11,437 nucleotides of DNA from assembly GCA_002352945.1 (NCBI GenBank), contig DDHL01000065.1, forward strand, positions 1 to 11,437, given 5' to 3'. Under the pieces are notes generated by a model. The model had not been told where the DNA came from. It did not search any database and was given only the letters and a program-made list of their open reading frames with translations. Origin of the DNA: Campylobacteraceae bacterium UBA1877 (GTDB taxonomy: Bacteria > Campylobacterota > Campylobacteria > Campylobacterales > Campylobacteraceae). Both the position numbers and the translations under genes were made by a program. Below are positions 6,275-11,437 of this stretch, piece after piece. Each line of letters begins with the position of its first letter. Position 1 is the stretch's first letter.

Positions 6275-7218
6275 AAATTGCCATATCTTCCTGCCTTTTG
6301 GGCAACAAAGTACGATATGACGGACAAGATAAATGCAATAAATTTATCACCAATCTTTTAGCAAAATATGCTACTTTTATTCCTTTTTGTCCAGAGGATT
6401 TAGCCTTTGGAACCCCAAGAGAGTCTATGCGGCTTGTAGATATGAATGGCAAAATAAGAGTAGTTTCAAATAAGGATTCAAAGGATTTTACAGCTAAGCT
6501 GCAAGAGTGCGTTAAAGCTGAAATTGCAAGGATTCAAAAAGAAGATATTTGTGCGATAATATTTAAATCAAAAAGCCCAAGCTGCGGCTTTAAAAGTGCA
6601 AAACTCTACCTTCCAAATGGACACCCAGTTGATAAAACCGATGGGGTTTTTACCTTTACATGTAAAGAGCATTTTAGCCATCTTCCCATGGAAGAAGAAG
6701 CAAGACTGATTGATCCATGGCTTCGAGAAAACTTCATAATGCACATCTTTAGTCTTGAACGATTTAAAAAATTCCAAAAAGAGGCTAAAGGCTTTAATGA
6801 GCTTGTTTTGTTTCATACCAAAAATAAATTTTTGCTCCAATCAAAAAGCGAGCAACTCTACCGCGAACTTGGGCTAATTGTTGCAAACAGCAAAAAGCTT
6901 CCTTTTGATGAAGCAGTTAGTAATTATGAGCGAATCTATAAGCAAACGGTTAAAAAGATGAGTAGTATCCAAAAGACGCACAATGTACTTGAACATATGG
7001 CTGGATTTTTCAAAAACTGCTCTTCAAAAGGTGAACTAGCTCTTTTAAGACTCATGATTGAACAGTATGCAAATAATCTTGTCCCCCTTATCACTCCTGT
7101 TTCAGCTATTTTACTCTTAGCCCATAAGTATAAAATAGAGTATTTATTAAACCAAACTTTTCTTCAACCCTACCCTAAAGATTTGGCACTGCGATCAAGT
7201 ATTGAAGTTGGAAAATAG
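6271..7218 (+). CDS. DUF523 (TudS-like) - DUF1722 (YbgA-like) fusion protein
   Basis: A 315-residue soluble protein with two fused domains. The N-terminal DUF523 (about 1-145) shows SSCLLG..VRYDG (6-18), FCPED..FGTPR (39-50) and KSKSPSCG (99-106). Its Cys8, Cys40 and Cys105 match the three cluster-binding cysteines of TudS, the DUF523 member shown to be an Fe-S thiouracil desulfurase. The C-terminal DUF1722 (about 160-305, YbgA family) is helical and has LFHTKNKFLL near 184. Many bacteria encode this fusion, and its own substrate has not been shown. The ATG overlaps the thiE stop (ATGA), so it is made together with the thiamine genes. A link to sulfur-containing pyrimidines is an attractive but unproven reading of that context. 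The domain calls are confident. Confidence 0.88.
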   Translation: MKIAISSCLLGNKVRYDGQDKCNKFITNLLAKYATFIPFCPEDLAFGTPRESMRLVDMNGKIRVVSNKDSKDFTAKLQECVKAEIARIQKEDICAIIFKSKSPSCGFKSAKLYLPNGHPVDKTDGVFTFTCKEHFSHLPMEEEARLIDPWLRENFIMHIFSLERFKKFQKEAKGFNELVLFHTKNKFLLQSKSEQLYRELGLIVANSKKLPFDEAVSNYERIYKQTVKKMSSIQKTHNVLEHMAGFFKNCSSKGELALLRLMIEQYANNLVPLITPVSAILLLAHKYKIEYLLNQTFLQPYPKDLALRSSIEVGK

Positions 7219-7312
7219 ATTTGTAAATATTTATTAGCTATTTTTTCGCCATTTTTATCCCACTTTTTTTTGACATACTTCGTTTTTTAATCTCAGGCAA
7301 AAAGGAAGAAGT

Positions 7313-7822
7313 ATGTCTCAAAAGCAATCCAGACGTGATTTTCTGGGCATGGCATTTGGCGGCGTCGCAGCCGTTGGGGGTGTTTTTGCCCTAGGTGCCA
7401 TGAAGAAATCTTGGGATCCGCTCCCGAGTGTTCAAGCAGCTGGGTTTACAACAATTGATCTCTCACCAATTGAACCTGGTCAAATTCGCACGATCGAATG
7501 GCGTAAAAAACCAATTTTTATTCTATGCAAGGATGAAAATATGGAGCCAAACGATGCGCGTGATGTCGTTGTTAATAATAGGCGCTACAGTGTAGTTATA
7601 GGACTTTGCACCCATCTTGGCTGCATTCCATCTTGGCGAGAAAGCACTAAGGACTTTTTATGCGCCTGTCATGGTGGCGTATTTGATGCAAGCGGTGTTA
7701 ACACCTTTGGTCCTCCGCCAAGACCGCTAGACATTCCTCCTTTTAGCATCAATGGAACAAAGCTTGTTTTGGGTGAAGAAGGCCCTGAATACAAAAAACT
7801 CATTAGTAACGCAAAAGGGTAA
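7313..7822 (+). CDS. petA: Ubiquinol/menaquinol-cytochrome c reductase Rieske iron-sulfur subunit
   Basis: A 169-residue Rieske protein of the cytochrome bc complex, which takes one electron from quinol at the periplasmic Qo site and passes it to cytochrome c1. The N-terminus has a twin-arginine motif, SRRDFLG (6-12), followed by a hydrophobic segment (about 13-30) that serves as Tat signal and membrane anchor. The [2Fe-2S] ligands are Cys99 and His101 in CTHLGC and Cys117 and His120 in CACHG; Cys104 and Cys119 can form the stabilising disulfide. GPPPRPLD (133-140) is the Pro loop. The ATG follows AAGGAAG. It is the first gene of petABC, with petB starting two bases after its stop. In the 94-bp spacer upstream I find a TTGACA (7270-7275) but no suitably placed -10 box. 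Confidence 0.95.
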   Translation: MSQKQSRRDFLGMAFGGVAAVGGVFALGAMKKSWDPLPSVQAAGFTTIDLSPIEPGQIRTIEWRKKPIFILCKDENMEPNDARDVVVNNRRYSVVIGLCTHLGCIPSWRESTKDFLCACHGGVFDASGVNTFGPPPRPLDIPPFSINGTKLVLGEEGPEYKKLISNAKG

Positions 7823-7824
7823 TT

Positions 7825-9066
7825 ATGGCAACTCCTCAAACATCAAACGGATTTATAGATTGGTTAGATCAGCGTTTAGCTATTAAAATGTTAGGGCGTG
7901 TGCTCTTAAGTGAATATTGGATTCCACGAAATATAAATTTCTTATGGGCAATGGGTGTTGTTTTGATTGCACTCTTTGCAATTTTAGTTGTATCTGGAAT
8001 CTTTTTAATGATGTATTATAAGCCCGACATTAACTACGCTTTTGATAGTGTAAACTACACTATTATGCAAGAGGTGGCTTATGGATGGCTATGGCGGCAT
8101 ATGCATGGTGTTGCAGCTTCGGCTACATTTTTAATCATTTACATTCATATGTTTACGGCAATCTACTATGGCTCATACAAAAATGGGCGTGAAATTATTT
8201 GGATTAGCGGAATGCTGCTTTTTGTTCTTTTTTCAGCTGCTGCTTTTAGCGGTTATATGCTTCCATGGGGACAGATGAGCTACTGGGCAGCACAAGTTAT
8301 TACAAGCTTGTTTAGCGGAATTCCGGTTATTGGAGATGATTTAGTTATTTGGATTCGAGGTGACTTTGCTGTTGCTGATGCTACACTCACTCGATTTTTT
8401 ATGCTCCATGTTCTTCTTTTGCCGCTTATTATCATTGTAGTACTTGCAATTCACTTTTATAGTTTGCGTGTGCCTCATGTTGGAAACGAGCTTGGCGAAG
8501 AGATTGATTTTGACTTAGAAGCAAAAAAATATCTATCTGGAAACAAAAAAGAGTCAAAAGTAGTACCTTTTTGGCCTCTATTCCTTTCAAAAGATTTTGC
8601 GGTTGTTTCAATATTTTTAGCCTTTTTCTTCTATCTTGTATGCTTTCACTACAGTTTTGCACTAGATCCAATCAACTTTGAACCTGCAAATGCTATGAAG
8701 ACTCCAGCTCACATCTATCCTGAATGGTACTTTTTATGGAATTATGAAGTTTTAAGAGGATTCTTCTTTGATGTTGGACCAATTGCAGCTTCTGATATTG
8801 GATTGTTGGCTTTTGGATTTGCAAATGTTGCATTCTTTTTATTGCCATTTTTAGATCGTAGCCCAGTAGTTGCTCCAGCCCATAAACGCAAAAAGTTTTT
8901 TGTATGGTTTTGGGTGCTTGTAGCAGACATGATTATCCTTTCAGTTTATGGAAAGTTGCCTCCAACTGGAATGAATGCGTGGGTAGGCTTCTTTGCTGCA
9001 ATAACCTTTATTGGGCTATTTGCAGGTCTTCCATTTATCACAAAACGTGAAAGAGGTGTAAAGTGA
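7825..9066 (+). CDS. petB: Cytochrome b subunit of the quinol:cytochrome c oxidoreductase
   Basis: This 413-residue, full-length (unsplit) cytochrome b is the membrane core of complex III and holds hemes bL and bH and the Qo and Qi sites. The heme ligands are His94 and His108 in the second helix and His195 and His210 in the fourth. Fourteen residues separate the last pair, the spacing typical of b6-type cytochromes rather than the thirteen of mitochondrial bc1. The Qo motif PEWY is at 299-302 and the GYMLPWGQMSYW loop at 143-154. About eight hydrophobic helices are visible. The ATG follows petA after two bases; the stop overlaps the GTG of petC. The gene is intact, unlike its partner petC. 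Confidence 0.96.
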   Translation: MATPQTSNGFIDWLDQRLAIKMLGRVLLSEYWIPRNINFLWAMGVVLIALFAILVVSGIFLMMYYKPDINYAFDSVNYTIMQEVAYGWLWRHMHGVAASATFLIIYIHMFTAIYYGSYKNGREIIWISGMLLFVLFSAAAFSGYMLPWGQMSYWAAQVITSLFSGIPVIGDDLVIWIRGDFAVADATLTRFFMLHVLLLPLIIIVVLAIHFYSLRVPHVGNELGEEIDFDLEAKKYLSGNKKESKVVPFWPLFLSKDFAVVSIFLAFFFYLVCFHYSFALDPINFEPANAMKTPAHIYPEWYFLWNYEVLRGFFFDVGPIAASDIGLLAFGFANVAFFLLPFLDRSPVVAPAHKRKKFFVWFWVLVADMIILSVYGKLPPTGMNAWVGFFAAITFIGLFAGLPFITKRERGVK

Positions 9067-9896
9067 AAGAGTTGAAAATTTTAGCAATTGTCGTAGCAAT
9101 AAGTGCTGTTTTATATATTGGAATCGAGCCCTTTGCCCATAGTCAAATGCACCCTCATGTTGCACCAGCAGATTTTAGTTTTGAAGATTTAGAAAAAAAT
9201 AGCAAAACAGGAGATGCCAAACGGGGAGCTCAAACTTTTATGATGGCAGGCTGTACTGGATGTCATGGTGTTGCATCTCAAGGAATTCCAGCCCCTATGG
9301 ATGATGAAACAGCTTCACTATCTTTTGGAGTAGTTCCTCCAGATTTGAGCACAACTGGCTATCTTTATGATGCAAACTATCTTGCAACTCTCATAAAAGA
9401 TCCTGTCAAAGCAATGAAACTTGAACACAAATTCAACGACTCAAATCCGCATCCTATGAGTGCTTTTATGGGTCTTGGCGGTGATATTGACCAAGAAGTT
9501 GCAGATATGGTTGCTTATTTGCAATCCATTTCCCCAAGCTCAATTGATGGCAAAAAGGCATATGAAGATGCTTGTTTGCGTTGCCACGGTATTAAGTATG
9601 ACAATAAGCCACTTCCAACACAAGCAGATGCACTCAATGCGTACATGGGAACTGTACCACCTGATTTGTCTATGACAATCCGTTCAAAGGGAGAAGAGTA
9701 TTTAAATACTTTTATAAATGATCCTCAAAAACATCTTCCTGGTACTTCAATGCCGCGAGTTGGATTAAACCAAGAAGCTCAAGAAAAAATTGTCTCCTAT
9801 TTAGAAAATGTGGGAGATAGAAAAAAACCTGAAAGGGAAACTCTTGGACTCTATCTTATGAGGCCGTTCATAATTCCGTGTCAATCAAAGTTCTGA
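9063..9896 (+). CDS. petC: Diheme cytochrome c (c1-type) subunit, C-terminus cut off by an IS256-family insertion
   Basis: The cytochrome c subunit accepts electrons from the Rieske centre and delivers them to soluble cytochrome c. An N-terminal signal-anchor helix (about 4-22) is followed by two cytochrome c domains with heme sites CTGCH (64-68) and CLRCH (171-175). Met230 in PGTSMPR is a likely axial ligand of heme 2, and Met132 or Met136 of heme 1. Two hemes instead of one is the Campylobacterota pattern. The start is GTG, overlapping the petB stop. At codon 266 the reading frame enters an insertion sequence; it then adds twelve foreign residues, ending QSKF, and stops. Native sequence resumes at 11197. 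The restored protein would be 288 residues with a C-terminal membrane helix now missing. The heme domains and N-terminal anchor are intact, so partial function is possible. Confidence 0.92.
   Translation: MKELKILAIVVAISAVLYIGIEPFAHSQMHPHVAPADFSFEDLEKNSKTGDAKRGAQTFMMAGCTGCHGVASQGIPAPMDDETASLSFGVVPPDLSTTGYLYDANYLATLIKDPVKAMKLEHKFNDSNPHPMSAFMGLGGDIDQEVADMVAYLQSISPSSIDGKKAYEDACLRCHGIKYDNKPLPTQADALNAYMGTVPPDLSMTIRSKGEEYLNTFINDPQKHLPGTSMPRVGLNQEAQEKIVSYLENVGDRKKPERETLGLYLMRPFIIPCQSKF
9852..9859. repeat. Target-site duplication, left copy
   Basis: TATCTTAT directly before the left terminal inverted repeat, identical to 11197-11204. A C precedes both copies, so 9 bp is also possible. Eight to nine bases is the duplication size of the IS256 family. 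Confidence 0.85.
9860..9886. repeat. Left terminal inverted repeat of the IS
   Basis: A 27-bp end that matches the reverse complement of 11170-11196 at 22 positions, including the shared block AATTCCGTGTCAA. This end is distal to the transposase start and supplies the last in-frame codons of the truncated petC. Confidence 0.85.
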
Positions 9897-9922
9897 TAGA
9901 ATAAATCCTATCACACCTAAAC

Positions 9923-11143
9923 TTAAATTTTGAGTTCATTATCCAGTCTTCCTTCAAAAAATATAGCCAGTTGAGAGAGGGTCAAGTTCCAGTTTTGAAC
10001 TGGCATAGTCCATTTTTTCTCTGCATTTTTGATGCCCATATAGAGTAATTTTAATAAGCTGTTTTCATTTGGAAAAGCTCCTTTTGTCTTGGTAAGTTTG
10101 CGAAATTGGCGATGCACTGATTCAATGATATTGGTGGTATAGATTACTTTTCTAATTTCTGGTGGATACTTAAAATAGACAGAGAGATTTTCCCATTTGC
10201 TCTTCCATGACCCAATAACGATGGGGTATTTTTGTCCCCACTTTTCGTCAAGTTTAAGCAGTTCATCTTCTGCGAGTTCTTTAGTGCTTGCTTGATAGAC
10301 AAGCTTTAAATCTTTCATGAACTCTTTGTGGTTTTTAGAAGCCACGTAGCGCATCGAATTTCGTATTTGATGGATAATGCACAGTTGCACTTCAGTGCGA
10401 GGAAATATGGTCTTTATGGCTTCAGGAAAGCCCTTTAGTCCATCAACACTGGCAATGAGTATATCTTTAAGACCACGGTTATTTAAATCCGTTAGAACTG
10501 AGAGCCAAAAATTAGCACCTTCATTTTCAGAAAGATAGAGTCCAAGTATCTCTTTTTTGCCATCTATTCCAACGCCAAGAATGGTATAGACCGCTTTTGA
10601 AATATATTTGCCACCCTCTTTGATTTTATAGTGGATGGCATCAAGCCATACAAAGGGATAGATGCTCTCAAGCGGTCTTGCTTGCCACTGTTTTACTTGT
10701 TCAATAATCTTGTCTGTTACCGCGCTGATTGTTGCGCTTGAAATAGAGACTTGGTAAATATCTTCAATATGGGAAGAGATGTCTTTATAGCTCATTCCAA
10801 GGCCATACATGGAGAGAATCTTTTCTTCTATCTCATCAGAGATTGTTGTTTGGTGTTTTTTGACTATTTGGGGCTCAAAAGAGCCATTTCTATCACGCGG
10901 TGTTTCAAGCTCAAAGCTACCATCACTGGTTCCTTTGATAGTCTTTTTATTAACACCGTTTCTTCTGTTGCGATTGCCATTTAAAACATCATTGGCAATA
11001 TGAGATTCTACTTCTGCCTCAAGGGCTGCTTCAGTGAGTTGTTTGATAAGAGGAGCTAAGAGTCCATCTTTGCCTGTAAGTCTTTTTCCATTTCTGTACT
11101 CTTTCAATATTTCATTGAAATCAAAGTCTAACTGTTCTTCCAT
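9923..11143 (-). CDS. IS256-family (MULE-type) DDE transposase
   Basis: A 406-residue, apparently complete transposase. The catalytic triad is visible as Asp168 (FVWLDAIHYK), Asp234 (IASVDGLKGFPEA) and Glu341 (TTNIIESVHRQFRK). The family's CxxH pair is at Cys255 and His258 in QLCIIHQIRN, within the insertion between the second Asp and the Glu. The N-terminal part (about 1-160) contains the DNA-binding region, including the GLGMSYKDIS helix segment near 114-123 that is typical of the family. I chose the ATG at 11143, which has AAGGAG five bases upstream; a GTG two codons earlier (11149) abuts that Shine-Dalgarno and is unlikely. No frameshift or missing residue is seen, so the element could be active. 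Confidence 0.95.
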   Translation of the reverse strand: MEEQLDFDFNEILKEYRNGKRLTGKDGLLAPLIKQLTEAALEAEVESHIANDVLNGNRNRRNGVNKKTIKGTSDGSFELETPRDRNGSFEPQIVKKHQTTISDEIEEKILSMYGLGMSYKDISSHIEDIYQVSISSATISAVTDKIIEQVKQWQARPLESIYPFVWLDAIHYKIKEGGKYISKAVYTILGVGIDGKKEILGLYLSENEGANFWLSVLTDLNNRGLKDILIASVDGLKGFPEAIKTIFPRTEVQLCIIHQIRNSMRYVASKNHKEFMKDLKLVYQASTKELAEDELLKLDEKWGQKYPIVIGSWKSKWENLSVYFKYPPEIRKVIYTTNIIESVHRQFRKLTKTKGAFPNENSLLKLLYMGIKNAEKKWTMPVQNWNLTLSQLAIFFEGRLDNELKI

Positions 11144-11169
11144 TGTCACTCCTTGATAGTATTTTATCA

Positions 11170-11196
11170 GGTTGACACGGAATTTTTAACGGACCC
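11170..11196. repeat. Right terminal inverted repeat of the IS
   Basis: A 27-bp end upstream of the transposase start, complementary at 22 of 27 positions to 9860-9886. It is followed immediately by the second copy of the target duplication. Confidence 0.85.
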
Positions 11197-11204
11197 TATC
11201 TTAT
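11197..11204. repeat. Target-site duplication, right copy
   Basis: TATCTTAT identical to 9852-9859. It is in frame with the stranded petC tail, encoding the Tyr-Leu and first two bases of the Ile codon also present before the IS. Confidence 0.85.
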
Positions 11205-11274
11205 CGGTTATTTTCTACTCTTAAGCGTATTTGCCTTCTTATGGAAGAAGAAAGTTTGGAAAGAGGTTGAGTAA
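11197..11274 (+). pseudogene. petC: Stranded 3' end of petC (C-terminal membrane anchor)
   Basis: Twenty-five codons and a TAA encode YLIGYFLLLSVFAFLWKKKV and then WKEVE: a hydrophobic helix followed by a positively charged cytoplasmic tail. Joined at the target duplication, they extend PetC from Tyr264 to residue 288 with no frame change. The tail has no start codon or RBS of its own, so it is not expected to be translated. In related Campylobacterota PetC proteins such a C-terminal helix anchors the cytochrome in the complex; that function is lost here while the IS is in place. Confidence 0.88.
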
Positions 11275-11319
11275 TATAAATTTAATTTTTTCACTAATAT
11301 TGTAAATTTTACTCACTTT

Positions 11320-11354
11320 AAGCTTTACATGTAAACTTTTTACATGTAAAGCTT
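11320..11354 (+). terminator. Long inverted repeat after petC, probable pet operon terminator
   Basis: Two perfect 16-bp arms, AAGCTTTACATGTAAA (11320-11335) and its complement (11339-11354), are separated by CTT, followed by CTCTTTTCACATTTTT and further T-rich DNA. The position 45 bases past the original petC stop suits transcription termination. Each arm is itself largely a palindrome (TTTACATGTAAA), so the site could instead be a paired protein-binding site. Confidence 0.5.
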
Positions 11355-11437
11355 CTCTTTTCACATTTTTCCAATTTTTTTCCAATTTTTTTTCGTCATG
11401 ATTATGCCATATCAATTCAAGGAGTCAACTATAAAGA
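11355..11437. other. T-rich spacer at the right edge
   Basis: T-rich DNA with an AAGGAG at 11423-11428 close to the edge, possibly the ribosome binding site of a gene starting just outside. An ATG at 11398 opens a frame running off the window, but nothing resembling a Shine-Dalgarno precedes it, so I do not call a gene. Confidence 0.3.

Larger units (their letters stand above)
9860..11196 (-). mobile_element. Complete IS256-family insertion sequence in petC
   Basis: A 1337-bp element with imperfect 27-bp terminal inverted repeats, one intact transposase gene filling almost all of it, and an 8-bp target duplication on each side. Size, repeat structure and transposase type all fit the IS256 family. 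The transposase points against petC, so transcription entering from the pet operon is antisense to it. The intact gene and the perfect duplication suggest a recent and possibly still mobile insertion. Confidence 0.9.

Noticed and set aside
7270..7298. TTGACA as -35 of a petA promoter
   Set aside because: The sequence 15-19 bases downstream has nothing like a -10 box, so the TTGACA is probably coincidental.
11144..11149. GTG start of the transposase at 11149
   Set aside because: It directly abuts AAGGAG, leaving no spacing; ATG at 11143 is correctly spaced.
11398..11437. Partial gene starting at ATG 11398 and running off the window
   Set aside because: Only 13 codons are visible and there is no ribosome binding site; the AAGGAG at 11423 suggests a start beyond the edge instead.

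Overview
The window looks like chromosomal DNA of a Campylobacterota (Epsilonproteobacteria) member. The DNA is AT-rich and genes are tightly packed, with many stop/start overlaps. The petABC operon encodes a Tat-exported Rieske protein, a full-length cytochrome b and a diheme cytochrome c, which is the cytochrome bc complex layout known from this phylum. The genus cannot be fixed from the sequence; a Sulfurimonas/Sulfurospirillum-like relative is plausible.

Region 1 (1-2910, minus strand). The left edge holds an AT-rich stretch with a possible remnant of a restriction-modification enzyme tail. A five-gene operon follows, read right to left: two MinD/Mrp-type ATPases each carrying an inserted double [4Fe-4S] ferredoxin segment, a NifX/NifB-type cofactor-binding protein, an unlisted 38-residue Arg/Cys-rich protein, and a second NifX-type protein. 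It ends in a hairpin terminator. Its promoter is a perfect TTGACA-N17-TATAAT, with one ACATATGT palindrome on the -35 box and another just downstream of the -10 box, which suggests tight repression of an intrinsically strong promoter. The operon resembles a metal-cofactor or Fe-S handling module of unknown target and is the best candidate here for an undescribed system.

Region 2 (2911-4827, plus). A membrane-bound diguanylate cyclase (TM-CHASE-TM-PAS-GGDEF) is transcribed divergently from the ATPase operon, probably from a TTG start at 2986.

Region 3 (4828-7218, plus). A compact thiD-thiE-DUF523/DUF1722 operon with overlapping genes handles thiamine pyrimidine phosphorylation and thiamine phosphate synthesis, and adds a TudS-like desulfurase-type protein of uncertain substrate.

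Region 4 (7219-11274, plus). petA-petB-petC encode the quinol:cytochrome c oxidoreductase. petC is interrupted near its 3' end by a complete 1337-bp IS256-family element (9860-11196, transposase on minus) flanked by an 8-bp direct repeat, TATCTTAT. Removing the IS and one repeat restores a 288-residue PetC whose last residues form a C-terminal membrane helix. In the present sequence PetC ends at 277 residues with a 12-residue foreign tail and no C-terminal anchor.

Region 5 (11275-11437). This holds a 16-bp perfect inverted repeat followed by T-rich DNA, probably the original pet operon terminator. Each arm contains TTTACATGTAAA, a palindrome that recurs through the window in both genes and spacers.
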